A stretch of DNA of 64,000 bases, taken from positions 5,706-69,705 of the forward strand of contig NZ_NUOT01000069.1 in the NCBI RefSeq assembly GCF_002584535.1, written 5' to 3'. Position numbers and translations under genes: made by a program. Position 1 is the first letter of the stretch. Each line of letters starts with the position of its first letter. Below are positions 51,202 to 61,235 of the stretch, piece by piece. The notes under the pieces are model-generated. The model saw only the letters and a list, made by a program, of their open reading frames with translations, was not told the DNA's origin and searched no databases. This stretch comes from Bacillus cereus. Lineage in GTDB: Bacteria > Bacillota > Bacilli > Bacillales > Bacillaceae_G.

Positions 51202-51750
51202 CTAAAATTTTAAATTTACATTATTTTTATATTCATCTCTTAATATACTAAATCGATATCTATCAATAAACATTCCATTTCGTACTCTATCTCTCCTCAT
51301 AATTCCTTCACAAACAAATCCAGCATTTTCATAACTTTTTATTGCTTTTATGTTATCTACGTCTACACGTAGCCACACTTTCTCCAGACCAAATTCATAA
51401 AATCCAATTTGTAACATGCTGTATAACGCTGCGATACCATATCCGCACCCCCAATATTCTTTATTTCCAATTGCAATTCCTAATTCAGCATTTTTATTCG
51501 TTTTATCAAAGTTTTTTAGATCGACCCAACCGATATGCACACCATCCTCAGAAACGATAGCTCGTTGTTCATACCCATTTTCCCGGTTCATACACATTTC
51601 AATCCACCTTTTTGTCTCATCACGTGTAAATGGTGGGTATTGATCTGGTACCACTAAGTGCTTTGTTACTTTTGTATCCAATGACCATTGATATCGATCT
51701 TCTACGTCGTCTAATGTAAGTTCTCTTAACACAATAATTGGTACACTCAT
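51202..51750 (-). CDS. GNAT acetyltransferase (RimJ/RimL-like)
   Basis: The 182-residue protein is of the RimJ/RimL GNAT group: VLRELTLDDVEDRYQWSLD at the start, AELGIAIGNKEYWGCGYGIAAL (motif A, near residue 90), KVWLRVDVDNIKAIKSYENAGF (motif B) and a C-terminal basic tail (RRDRVRNGMFIDRYRFSIL). GGGAGATG precedes the ATG. It lies 15 bp after the nucleotidyltransferase gene, and the two probably share a transcript. Substrate unknown; small-molecule or protein N-terminal acetylation are both possible. Confidence 0.87.
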   Translation of the reverse strand: MSVPIIVLRELTLDDVEDRYQWSLDTKVTKHLVVPDQYPPFTRDETKRWIEMCMNRENGYEQRAIVSEDGVHIGWVDLKNFDKTNKNAELGIAIGNKEYWGCGYGIAALYSMLQIGFYEFGLEKVWLRVDVDNIKAIKSYENAGFVCEGIMRRDRVRNGMFIDRYRFSILRDEYKNNVNLKF

Positions 51751-51765
51751 TTTTTCATCTCCCTT

Positions 51766-52467
51766 TTATTTCCCTATGGAAAAACCTTCAAACAACCTGC
51801 CACCATAGTTTTCTAAAGTTTTCTCGACAAAAATAATCAGTCTCTTTTTCTCTCCAGTTTTATAAAAATGATCAAAAGCTGCAACAAACTCTTCTGCAAA
51901 TAATTCATCGTATTTTCTTAACACTCTAATAAACCATTTTGAATTTCCAACCCATTGCCCATTTACTCTAAGTACAAATTCATGAACCAACTCAGCCAAA
52001 AGATTAGCAATAAACAGTTCTTCTTCCCTCCTTGTCGCACCAATAAAATCATCTAATACATCCGTAATAAAGTAACGTTTCTGTCTAGTCAATTCTTCTG
52101 TCCACTTTTCAGGACCTTTATCTAATAATTGCCGTGCTTCCTGTTTTAAACTAGTTATAATTTCTTCCTTCCCCTTTAAAATAATCCCTTCCGAAACTAA
52201 TTGTGGTAAACTAGGTCTCCCGCACTTGCAGTCACTTTTAAAATATTCTTTATATGTTTTAAAATTATGTACAAACACTTCAACAGGCCAACCATTGCTA
52301 AAAAAAGATTCACGATAACAATGAGATAGACTATCATCCCATATTACAATATCAAGGTCAGATGTTTTTGTCGCTTCTCCTCTTGCAACACTTCCTCCTA
52401 ATAAAGCGGCATTACAATGTGGAAATTGCAATTCAATAAATTTGTGTGCAGCGTCAATTGCTTTCAT
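51766..52467 (-). CDS. Nucleotidyltransferase-domain protein
   Basis: The 233-residue protein opens with a minimal nucleotidyltransferase core: NAALLGGSVARGEATKTSDLDIVIWDD (GS...D.D motif, near residue 20), followed by WPVEVFVHNFKTY. The second half is helical (RREEELFIANLLAELVHEFVL), as in the kanamycin nucleotidyltransferase or HEPN-like partners. It could transfer a nucleotide to a small molecule or protein. Its start is 15 bp after the end of the DNA-alkylation-repair pseudogene. No antitoxin partner is seen. Confidence 0.82.
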   Translation of the reverse strand: MKAIDAAHKFIELQFPHCNAALLGGSVARGEATKTSDLDIVIWDDSLSHCYRESFFSNGWPVEVFVHNFKTYKEYFKSDCKCGRPSLPQLVSEGIILKGKEEIITSLKQEARQLLDKGPEKWTEELTRQKRYFITDVLDDFIGATRREEELFIANLLAELVHEFVLRVNGQWVGNSKWFIRVLRKYDELFAEEFVAAFDHFYKTGEKKRLIIFVEKTLENYGGRLFEGFSIGK

Positions 52468-52482
52468 GCCGTTCTCCTTCTT

Positions 52483-52924
52483 TCATTTACTTTTTTTATT
52501 TCGTTCTCTATCTCGGGCTTTTTTCATATACGCTTCTGCCTCAGATGTCTTACATGAAGTGACACCATGATCAACATCAGCTTTTCCAATTTCGCGTACA
52601 ATTGTGATTGCTTTTTGCTCAAAGTCATCATTTCGAATTCCAATCGTAATAAGTGCACTATGTATCGCTTCCTTTTTCCATTTTTTTCGTATGTATATGC
52701 ATCTGAACCTCTTTTAAAAATGGAAGAAAAAATTCATCTTCTAACACTTTATCCTTTATAGCAATATTAGCGAGTAATGACCAACCTGCTCTCGCAATCC
52801 ATTCATCCTGATAGATTGTCCATTCCTTCAATTTGCCTATTGCAATCGAAGACAACGATACAGATGACATAAGTACATCCATTAAACAATAATTATCAAC
52901 CTCTTGTTCATAATTTTCTTTACT
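52483..52924 (-). pseudogene. Remnant of a DNA alkylation repair (HEAT-like) protein gene
   Basis: Two frames together encode the C-terminal half of the AlkD-like family: first NYCLMDVLMSSVSLSSIAIG and DEWIARAGWSLLANIAIKD with FFLPFLKEVQ, then, one frame shifted near 52680-52700, KKWKKEAIHSALITIGIRND, GKADVDHGVTSCKTSEAEAY and the end. A missing or extra base, probably in the A-run, separates the two frames. The N-terminal half is absent, with a stop at 52925. It is thus both truncated and frameshifted. Intact family members have about 230 residues. Confidence 0.75.
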
Positions 52925-53168
52925 TTATACATGTACTTACGATATATTCGACACTATTTCTTATTTTCCTAGTTTTTTCTTCAAATACGGTATGTGAAAT
53001 TTATAATATTTAAAAACAGAATCCTGTTATATACCCCCTTGTTATCCTGACCACTCAAGCTTTTACCGGCCGTTTTTAATAAAAAAGATGTACGAAATAA
53101 ACACCTTATCTCACTAAAGAATGGTTCATCAATTTTCAATATAGGTTTTATAATAGAATATAAATTCT

Positions 53169-53267
53169 TTAAATATGTAAATTTTTGTTTTTTACCACTT
53201 CTTTTTTTATTTTTAAAAACCTGCTAAACAAGAGTAATCCCGTCAGTAAAACAACAATATCTTGCAT
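53169..53267 (-). CDS. Candidate 32-residue membrane peptide
   Basis: A frame starting with ATG reads MQDIVVLLTGLLLFSRFLK and then a basic tail ending NKNLHI. It has the shape of a small single-helix membrane peptide, but the Shine-Dalgarno is weak and no antisense RNA or terminator is obvious. Apart from it, the gap 52925-53372 contains only A+T-rich sequence and one copy of a 17-bp repeat (52985-53001). Confidence 0.28.
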   Translation of the reverse strand: MQDIVVLLTGLLLFSRFLKIKKEVVKNKNLHI

Positions 53268-53372
53268 ACTTTTCCACAAATTTTTTTGTACTTGTAAAAA
53301 TCTTTTTTTGCATTTCTCTATCTAAAATTGCTAATATAGTAGAGTAGAACTATTATAGAGAGAAGGAAAATT

Positions 53373-54200
53373 ATGCACAATAGAATTCGAATGACAACTT
53401 TAGTAAAGAGAGCATTGTTGATTTGCGTCGGGGTATTATTTTTGTACGAAGCAGTTTATGGATCAACTCATATTGCTTTAGCAAGTACGGAAGATGAAAC
53501 GAAGTCTGTTCAACTTGTAAGTGAAATTCAAACTGCTCTTGCCCCCAAAGAAGCTCCAAAGCAATATAACGGGCAAGTCAGAAAAGTTGCTTACTTAACA
53601 TTTGACGATGGGCCTGGAAAATATACTGCTGAGCTGTTAGACATGTTAAAAAAAGAAGATGCAAAAGCTACATTTTTCCTAATTGGAGCAAATGTTAAAG
53701 CATTCCCTGATCTTGTAAAACGCGAAGTTGCAGAAGGACATTATGTTGGTATGCATAGTATGACACATAACTACAAAAAGCTTTATACAGAAGGTCATTA
53801 TGTAGATGAAATGAAAGAAGACCAAGGCTTAATCGCTGGGGTTATTGGAAAATCACCAATATTAACTCGCCCGTCTTACGGATCAATGCCAGGATTAAAC
53901 GAAGCCCTTCGTAACAAGGTTGTAGAAAACGGCTTGAAAGTTTGGGACTGGACAATTGACTCTTTAGACTGGAAATATAATAAGATGCCAGTCGATGCTG
54001 CCTCAGCACAAATTGCGCAAAATGTTCTTGCTGGTGCAACAGACCCAACAGAAGTTGTACTTATGCATGATATTCACCCACAATCAGTAAAAGCAGTACC
54101 TGCCATCATTAAAGGTCTGAAGGAAAAAGGTTATGAACTGGAAAGCTATCATGAGGATGAACACTTCCCATTAAATTTCTGGCATGACAAACGTATTTAA
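53373..54200 (+). CDS. Secreted peptidoglycan deacetylase (polysaccharide deacetylase family)
   Basis: The 275-residue protein has an N-terminal hydrophobic signal-anchor (LVKRALLICVGVLFLYEAVYG) and a NodB domain. Motif 1 is LTFDDGPG near residue 76 (base and metal Asp), motif 2 HSMTHNYK near 128, motif 3 LTRPSYGS near 166, motif 4 VWDWTIDSLDW and motif 5 VVLMHDIHPQ near 230. All catalytic residues are present. It should remove acetyl groups from wall peptidoglycan GlcNAc or MurNAc, as several B. cereus-group paralogs do. AAGGA precedes the ATG; a terminator follows. Confidence 0.9.
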   Translation: MHNRIRMTTLVKRALLICVGVLFLYEAVYGSTHIALASTEDETKSVQLVSEIQTALAPKEAPKQYNGQVRKVAYLTFDDGPGKYTAELLDMLKKEDAKATFFLIGANVKAFPDLVKREVAEGHYVGMHSMTHNYKKLYTEGHYVDEMKEDQGLIAGVIGKSPILTRPSYGSMPGLNEALRNKVVENGLKVWDWTIDSLDWKYNKMPVDAASAQIAQNVLAGATDPTEVVLMHDIHPQSVKAVPAIIKGLKEKGYELESYHEDEHFPLNFWHDKRI

Positions 54201-54203
54201 TTT

Positions 54204-54246
54204 AAAAAGACTTGATTTTCTCCTTAGAAAAATCAAGTCTTTTTTG
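54204..54246 (+). terminator. Terminator of the deacetylase gene
   Basis: AAAGACTTGATTTT and AAAATCAAGTCTTT form a 14-bp stem with a T-run. Confidence 0.85.
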
Positions 54247-54319
54247 TTTCTAAAGACTTTTTTCGTATACGCGAAGTTGATTATCATTCATGATTTCGAT
54301 GTATGCTTGTAATGAGTAC

Positions 54320-54375
54320 TTCTTGTTGAAAAGATGGGAGTATTACTGCCCATTAATACGGGGTAAAATTATTTC
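54320..54375. repeat. Short relic of a bcr-like repeat
   Basis: The stretch around GGGAGTATTACTGCCC and TTAATACGGGGTAAA matches in outline the segment at 60320-60355 (TAGGAGTGTTACTGCTCG, TTAATATGAGATAAAG). Both are parts of a dispersed B. cereus-group repeat. The remaining gap up to the ltaS terminator holds only one copy of the 17-bp repeat (54431-54447). Confidence 0.4.
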
Positions 54376-54465
54376 GTTTCTGTAGTATGCAATAATTATA
54401 CACTTTTCATACATTCACTATACTCTATCCATACGGTATGTGAAATTACCTTGAGTCTCCTAAAT

Positions 54466-54508
54466 AAAAAAGCCTCCTTACAAGGAATATTTATCCTTAT
54501 AAGGAGGC
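54466..54508 (-). terminator. Terminator of the LTA synthase gene
   Basis: GCCTCCTTA and TAAGGAGGC form a 9-bp stem (with an inner AAGGA/TCCTT pair), followed by TTTTTT on the minus strand. Confidence 0.8.
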
Positions 54509-54532
54509 CGGCATTGATTTATTTTTTTACGT

Positions 54533-56506
54533 TTAACCTTCTTGCTCTTGCTTTGTTGTTTTTACCTGCGTTTTATTTTTATCACGATGATTATAATTAT
54601 ATTTCGAACGATCTACAGGTGTAAATCCTTCTGGTGTGTAGAATCGGAGTAAATCACCATTTACAACTTCGTCAGAAAGCTTAAGTTTCTGTTGAACCAT
54701 TTTTTCATTTTGTTTGATTTCATTCGTTGCTTCTACTGATTTTCCAGTGGTTGTATCATAATACTTTCCATTAAGCGCAGTAACGGTCGGACTTACATAG
54801 TTACCATTACGGAAAGGAACAACTTGTTGATGCTGTGTTGATAATAAATCTGTACCAAATTGGATATAATTCTTTGTATCTGTACCTAATAAGTGTAACA
54901 GTGTTGGGAGCACATCGATTTCTCCACCATATTGGTGTTGAACTCCGCCTTTCATTCCTGGAACATGAATGATTAAAGGTACACGTTGCAGTTGTGCATT
55001 TTCAAATGAATTAATTTCTTTACCCATAATTTGTGACATTGCTGCGTTATGATTATCTGAAATACCATAATGATCTCCATACATCACAATGATTGAATTG
55101 TCATATAAACCAGATTGCTTCAAGTAATCCATAAAGCCTTTTACAGATTCATCTAAATAATGTGCTGTTTGGAAATACGTATCTACAGATGTATCACCTG
55201 TTTTTGCTGGTTCAATTGTCGCTTCTTCCTTATTAATCGGATAAGGGAAGTGGTTTGACAATGTAATAAATTTCGCATAGAACGGTTGTTTTAATGTTTG
55301 TAACAATGGAATAGACTCATTAAAGAATGGCTTATCTTTTAGTCCATAGTTTACAACATCTTTTTCATTCATATCATAGTATGTTGCATCAAAGAATTTA
55401 TTAAATCCAAATGATTTATAAATATCATCGCGATTCCAGAATGTTTTATAATTACCATGGAATACTGCAGATGTATAGCCCTGCTGCCCTAAAATAGCTG
55501 GTGCTGCTTGATACGTGTTATGAGCTTTGTTTGTAAATACAGATCCTTGTGGCAATCCAAATATTGAGTTTTCTAACATAAACTCCGCATCAGATGTTTT
55601 ACCTTGTCCTGTTTGATGGAAGAAGTTATCAAAATACAATGTATTTGCATCATGCGTAAATGAATTTAAAAATGGTGTAACTTCTTGTCCGTTCAACTTG
55701 TAATTAATTAAAAAGTTTTGGAACGACTCTAAATGAATATAGATAACATTCATACCTTTCCCCTTACCAAAATACTCTGGATTAGGGCTTGCATAGTTCG
55801 ATGCAATATAATTTCTTACACCTGTCATACTATCTCCATCTGCTAAAGCTCGTTCTGTTGATGCTTTCATGCTTTGAATCCCATCATAAATCGTATAATT
55901 ATATGCACCTAAATATTTTACAATGTAGTTTCTGTCAAATGTTCTTGTCAGTAATTCCGGACGATCAGATTCTGCTAAACCTAAGTTGATGCTAAACAAC
56001 AAAATCCCTGTAATAAATACAAGTGACAATTTATGTTTTGCAACACGAATTGGTTTTGGATTTGCAAATTTTGTTATGACTAACACAAGTAGAATAATTG
56101 TATCTAAGAAATATAATGGGTCATATAGGTGTAATAACGCTAAAATACTACCACCTAAATCTCCAAAATTATTTGTTTGTGTTAATGTCGGGAACGTAAT
56201 AAAATCGCTGAAAAAGCGGTAATATACCACGTTTGAGTATAAAAGAATTGACAATAACAAATTAATAATAATTAACCAGATATAAGATCTTTTCCCTTTT
56301 GCAAATAATGCAAGTCCTAAAAATAGGACAGCTGAGCTTAACGGGTTGAAAAATAGCAAGAATTTTTGAATTGTGTTTGATATCCCTAGGTCAAATTCCG
56401 TAACATATGCTGCATATGTTTTTAACCAGAATAAAACAACTGCAAAAATGAAAAATCCAAAATGGTTACTTAACACACGTTTGCTCTTTAACAATAATTG
56501 TTTCAT
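54533..56506 (-). CDS. LTA synthase family protein
   Basis: The 657-residue protein has five N-terminal membrane helices (to about residue 180) and an extracellular sulfatase-like domain. It includes NVIYIHLESFQNFLINYKLN with the metal Glu, FHQTGQGKTSDAEFMLENSI with the catalytic Thr near residue 305, FHGNYKTFWNRDDIYKSFGF, and IIVMYGDHYGISDNHNAAMS with the metal Asp-His. LtaS-type enzymes polymerise glycerol phosphate from phosphatidylglycerol onto a glycolipid anchor. B. cereus carries several paralogs. It is monocistronic, with about 490 bp of non-coding DNA upstream. Confidence 0.92.
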   Translation of the reverse strand: MKQLLLKSKRVLSNHFGFFIFAVVLFWLKTYAAYVTEFDLGISNTIQKFLLFFNPLSSAVLFLGLALFAKGKRSYIWLIIINLLLSILLYSNVVYYRFFSDFITFPTLTQTNNFGDLGGSILALLHLYDPLYFLDTIILLVLVITKFANPKPIRVAKHKLSLVFITGILLFSINLGLAESDRPELLTRTFDRNYIVKYLGAYNYTIYDGIQSMKASTERALADGDSMTGVRNYIASNYASPNPEYFGKGKGMNVIYIHLESFQNFLINYKLNGQEVTPFLNSFTHDANTLYFDNFFHQTGQGKTSDAEFMLENSIFGLPQGSVFTNKAHNTYQAAPAILGQQGYTSAVFHGNYKTFWNRDDIYKSFGFNKFFDATYYDMNEKDVVNYGLKDKPFFNESIPLLQTLKQPFYAKFITLSNHFPYPINKEEATIEPAKTGDTSVDTYFQTAHYLDESVKGFMDYLKQSGLYDNSIIVMYGDHYGISDNHNAAMSQIMGKEINSFENAQLQRVPLIIHVPGMKGGVQHQYGGEIDVLPTLLHLLGTDTKNYIQFGTDLLSTQHQQVVPFRNGNYVSPTVTALNGKYYDTTTGKSVEATNEIKQNEKMVQQKLKLSDEVVNGDLLRFYTPEGFTPVDRSKYNYNHRDKNKTQVKTTKQEQEG

Positions 56507-56954
56507 CTCTCCACCTCTTTTTAACCATCCAAGGCTTATTTTTTTATAAGTCTATCTCTGTTTTTAATTTACGTCCCCAAACAACCCTCTCTTTTCTTTA
56601 ACCTTATGAAGAATATTAGTAATTATAAGTTTAAGGTTGTATTTATTCAACTATTTCTTACGAAACATGTTGACCTAGATATATATTTAATGAAATACAT
56701 TTGTAACATTTTTTATGACTAAAATCTAAAGACCATCCGTTTAACAGGACTCACCTACTATAAACCTTTATACACTACTTCGCAAACATTCTTATTTCCA
56801 AAATTACCAATTGGATTTGTTGTTACTAAATTATTCATGTATTAAGAGGTCTCGACTACTTTTTATTCCCTATAATTATTCATAGTTATAAGGAAATAAT
56901 ATAATTTACATCCAATATTCCCCTTGTTGTTCTTTATAAAATGCTCATTAAAAA
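56507..56954. other. Non-coding gap upstream of the LTA synthase gene
   Basis: This A+T-rich stretch between ltaS and the ABC-F terminator contains no convincing ORF, hairpin or repeat. It presumably holds the ltaS promoter and a long 5' leader. Confidence 0.5.
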
Positions 56955-56992
56955 ATAAAAACCCTCAATCTTATAATAAGATTGAGGGTTTC
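56955..56992 (-). terminator. Terminator of the ABC-F gene
   Basis: AAACCCTCAATCTTA and TAAGATTGAGGGTTT form a 15-bp stem between the ABC-F stop and upstream sequence; T-rich sequence follows on the minus strand. Confidence 0.85.
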
Positions 56993-57002
56993 ATACTGCA
57001 GA

Positions 57003-58643
<1,641 letters not shown>

Positions 58644-58763
58644 TTAATACTTTTATATATATATCTCACTAACTATAACATATTTAGCCATCTAAAGGTA
58701 TATCTAATCATCTTTCTATTTCAGCAACCGCAATTTTCTATTCAAAACCAAAAATGAAATCAC

Positions 58764-59936
58764 TTAAAAGAAATCATAAATAAACGGCTTATGTAATGGA
58801 ATCAAATGTTCTAACTCTTTCACTTCTTCCTCAGTTCCTGAAACAGAGCCAATTTCGTATAACTCTAGCGGACGTTTATATCCGAATAACATTGCTGATA
58901 AATCATTTATATTTAAATGAATTCCTCCACTGTTCCATTTTTCTGTTTCTTCTTTACTAATAATTACTACTTCTTTACTTTGTAATTTAACCGTCACATT
59001 ATTCCATGGGGCAAATGAATCTGAAATATGCAAAATCACTTCGTTTTGTTGATTACTCCAAACAAATGAATATTGATTTAAAAACTGCTCCACGTCTACA
59101 ATTCGAACCATAAAATAAGGAGTAATTTCAGCCTTAATTCGAGGCTCTTGCAGAGTATAAAGTAATGGCTCTGTTTCACTTAGTATCATCTTAAGTTCTC
59201 TTATCATAGAATCATGTTGGCAAATAAAATTCCAAAGTCCCCTTCTAGCTTCATTATTTAGCGGTACAAATTCTTCTACTGTCATTTTTGAATCATTTAT
59301 TTTGTACAGTATGTAACCAGTAGCTTCATTTTCTTCATTGTAATAGACTGCTGCCGCCTTGTCATGATAAACTGCTTGCCCCCACCAATCTGTACTTCTA
59401 ACTAGCATACCAGCGAATCGCCTCGCAAATTGCTCATATACTGCTTCTATTTCTTTTGGATGTGAATCTTTATTAAAACGTCTCACATTCCCTTTCACAT
59501 GCTTTTGCATCACTAAATCACTCTTCGTCATTGAACATACGAAACGATTGGCAAATAGTTCCCATCCAAACTTTCTGTAAAATGAAACTGCGAATGGATG
59601 TAACATTGATACACTAAATCCGTCTTGTTTCATTTTTTGCAGTACATGTTTCAATAGTTCTTTTACATATCCACTACGTCTATACTCTGGGTATGTTGCC
59701 ACCCCTGCAATTCCACCCATTTTAAATACCTCATCACCAATATTTATTTCTAACGGAAGAAGATGCAGTTTTGCTGCGAGTTGATCTCCTTCTAATATCC
59801 CAAACAATTGATGGTGCTTTTTCATTAATGTTAGACGCTTTTCAATCTGATCTTCTGGTACTTTATATTGGAAAGCATATTCGGATAATGTAATTGCTTC
59901 TCTATATTGTTGCCCTGCTAATTCAACTACTTTCAT
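58764..59936 (-). CDS. Eis-like GNAT acetyltransferase with C-terminal SCP2-like domain
   Basis: The 390-residue protein has the three-part layout of Eis-like acetyltransferases: an N-terminal GNAT domain (MGGIAGVATYPEYRRSGYVK near residue 75, carrying motif A), a second partial GNAT domain (TGYILYKINDSKMTVEEFVP near 210), and a C-terminal sterol-carrier-like domain (EVILHISDSFAPWNNVTVKL). Mycobacterial Eis acetylates aminoglycosides, but Bacillus relatives have unknown substrates. TAGGAGGAG precedes the ATG. Confidence 0.87.
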   Translation of the reverse strand: MKVVELAGQQYREAITLSEYAFQYKVPEDQIEKRLTLMKKHHQLFGILEGDQLAAKLHLLPLEINIGDEVFKMGGIAGVATYPEYRRSGYVKELLKHVLQKMKQDGFSVSMLHPFAVSFYRKFGWELFANRFVCSMTKSDLVMQKHVKGNVRRFNKDSHPKEIEAVYEQFARRFAGMLVRSTDWWGQAVYHDKAAAVYYNEENEATGYILYKINDSKMTVEEFVPLNNEARRGLWNFICQHDSMIRELKMILSETEPLLYTLQEPRIKAEITPYFMVRIVDVEQFLNQYSFVWSNQQNEVILHISDSFAPWNNVTVKLQSKEVVIISKEETEKWNSGGIHLNINDLSAMLFGYKRPLELYEIGSVSGTEEEVKELEHLIPLHKPFIYDFF

Positions 59937-60002
59937 GACTTTTCTCCTCCTATTCCCTTAATACATTCGTACTCATGCGGATAAAATCCTATGCAAAAAT
60001 GA

Positions 60003-60033
60003 GAAAGGGCGATGAAATATACATCGCCCTTTC
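60003..60033. terminator. Orphan terminator-like hairpin
   Basis: GAAAGGGCGATG and CATCGCCCTTTC form a perfect 12-bp stem with a 7-nt loop upstream of the Eis-like gene. No gene on the right ends here, so a lost or untranslated RNA is implied. Confidence 0.6.
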
Positions 60034-60075
60034 TAAAATCGTTATATATATTGGTGTAACAAAAAACATCTTCCA

Positions 60076-60175
60076 CATAAAGTGAAACTTTAATCAGTGG
60101 GGTTTTCTTCATCCCCCACTGATTATTAGCCCTCACCAATTGGGCTTTTACGGGCAGTTTATCTCCCACCTAACT
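60076..60175. repeat. bcr1-like repeat, copy A
   Basis: The block from ATAAAGTGAAACTTTAATCA through TTTTACGGGCAGTTTATCTC contains AATCAGTGGGG/CCCCACTGATT (11-bp stem) and a GCCC/GGGC stem. It is about 80 percent like the block at 60417-60505. From memory it belongs to the B. cereus-group dispersed repeat bcr1. Confidence 0.65.
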
Positions 60176-60193
60176 TCTTAAAGAAAAGCGGAA

Positions 60194-60290
60194 GCGGCTC
60201 GCACAGAATCGCAGGACGCCCAAACACCCGAACAGAGAGGCGCTTTTTGCCTCGTACAAGGGGGCGAAACGGCCGGAGATTCTAGCCGCT
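60194..60290. repeat. GC-rich structured core of the repeat region
   Basis: AGCGGCT (60194-60200) pairs with AGCCGCT (60284-60290), and AGAATC (60206-60211) with GATTCT (60278-60283), enclosing GC-rich sequence unlike the surroundings. It lies between the two bcr1-like copies and probably folds as RNA. Confidence 0.5.
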
Positions 60291-60416
60291 AGAGCTGGAC
60301 AATACTTTCGCTGAATTTTGAGGTAGGAGTGTTACTGCTCGTTAATATGAGATAAAGATTTTCCATAAAACAAAAGGTTCTTTGTACTAATCACTTTCAG
60401 CACGTCCTTTGTATAT

Positions 60417-60505
60417 CATATAAAGTGAAACTTTAGTCAGTGGGATTTTTCCTCATCCCTACGGATTATTAGCTCCACCGATTAGACTTTTACGGGCAGT
60501 TCATG
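60417..60505. repeat. bcr1-like repeat, copy B
   Basis: A diverged copy of the block at 60076-60175 in the same orientation; it keeps AAAGTGAAACTTT, the GTCAGTGGG half-stem and TTTTACGGGCAGTT but ends before TATCTCCC. Confidence 0.65.
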
Positions 60506-60649
60506 CAAGATAAAATATGCAAAGCAAATAGTGCCCTTGTTCGATCTTACAAATCGTTCGTTTAGATAATTTGAATACCCAGATGCATACATTATCTAAT
60601 TACTCCTCTATTCTTAACTAATAAATAAAGAAGGGAAGAATAAATAATT

Positions 60650-61186
60650 ATGAGTTCTTATTATGACAAATTAAATAGATTGAATGGAAATCGAGATTCC
60701 CTTTCTCAAAGAACAAATGGCGACCTTAGAGGAGAGAGTTGTGAATCTACAAGGCCATCAGCATTTAGAGCAGTCAACATATCTTCACTTCAACAAATAC
60801 CTGCTAATACTACTGTTAAAGTTTTATATCCTAACATTCAATTTGATTTGGCCAATGAATTCAATTCAGCTGCCTCCATGTTCATCCCTAACACAAGGGG
60901 TGTATACTCATTGATTGCCAGCCTTCTTTTTTCACCTAATAATTGTAATTCATCTTACAGAGGAAGAATAAACATTCAAGTAAATGGTCATGAAATAGCT
61001 GCTGATAATGATTTCTTTGGAGCAAATATCCAAATTAAAAATATTATATCCGTTTCTACCATTGCTCAATTAAAATGCGAGGATATTGTTGAGGTATTTT
61101 TTCTCTCTAACGTAGCTGGTACAATTAATATATTTAATAGCATTTCACGTTTTGAAGGAGCTAGATTTCCCTCTCCAGCAACCTAA
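60650..61186 (+). CDS. C1q/TNF-like (BclA C-terminal-like) protein
   Basis: The 178-residue protein starts SSYYDKLNRLNGNRDS, with a short disordered N-terminus. From about residue 40 it has the jelly-roll pattern of the BclA C-terminal domain: IQFDLANEFNSAASMFIPNT, GVYSLIASLLFSPNN, RINIQVNGHEIAAD, and LKCEDIVEVFFLSNVAGTIN followed by FEGARFPSP. There are no collagen-like Gly-X-Y repeats and no signal peptide. BclA-type domains form trimers on the exosporium surface; a role in the spore coat or exosporium is possible but unproven. AAGAAGGGAAG precedes the ATG. Confidence 0.7.
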   Translation: MSSYYDKLNRLNGNRDSLSQRTNGDLRGESCESTRPSAFRAVNISSLQQIPANTTVKVLYPNIQFDLANEFNSAASMFIPNTRGVYSLIASLLFSPNNCNSSYRGRINIQVNGHEIAADNDFFGANIQIKNIISVSTIAQLKCEDIVEVFFLSNVAGTINIFNSISRFEGARFPSPAT

Positions 61187-61190
61187 TCTA

Positions 61191-61235
61191 AAACGTCTAT
61201 AACAAATGTTTCACTAATGTTATAGACGTTTATTT
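61191..61235. terminator. Bidirectional terminator
   Basis: AAACGTCTATAAC and GTTATAGACGTTT form a perfect 13-bp stem with T-runs on both sides, between convergent genes. Confidence 0.85.

Noticed and set aside
59933-60169. 78-codon minus-strand ORF upstream of the Eis-like gene
   Set aside because: It is read through an orphan terminator and a bcr1-like repeat; no protein features.
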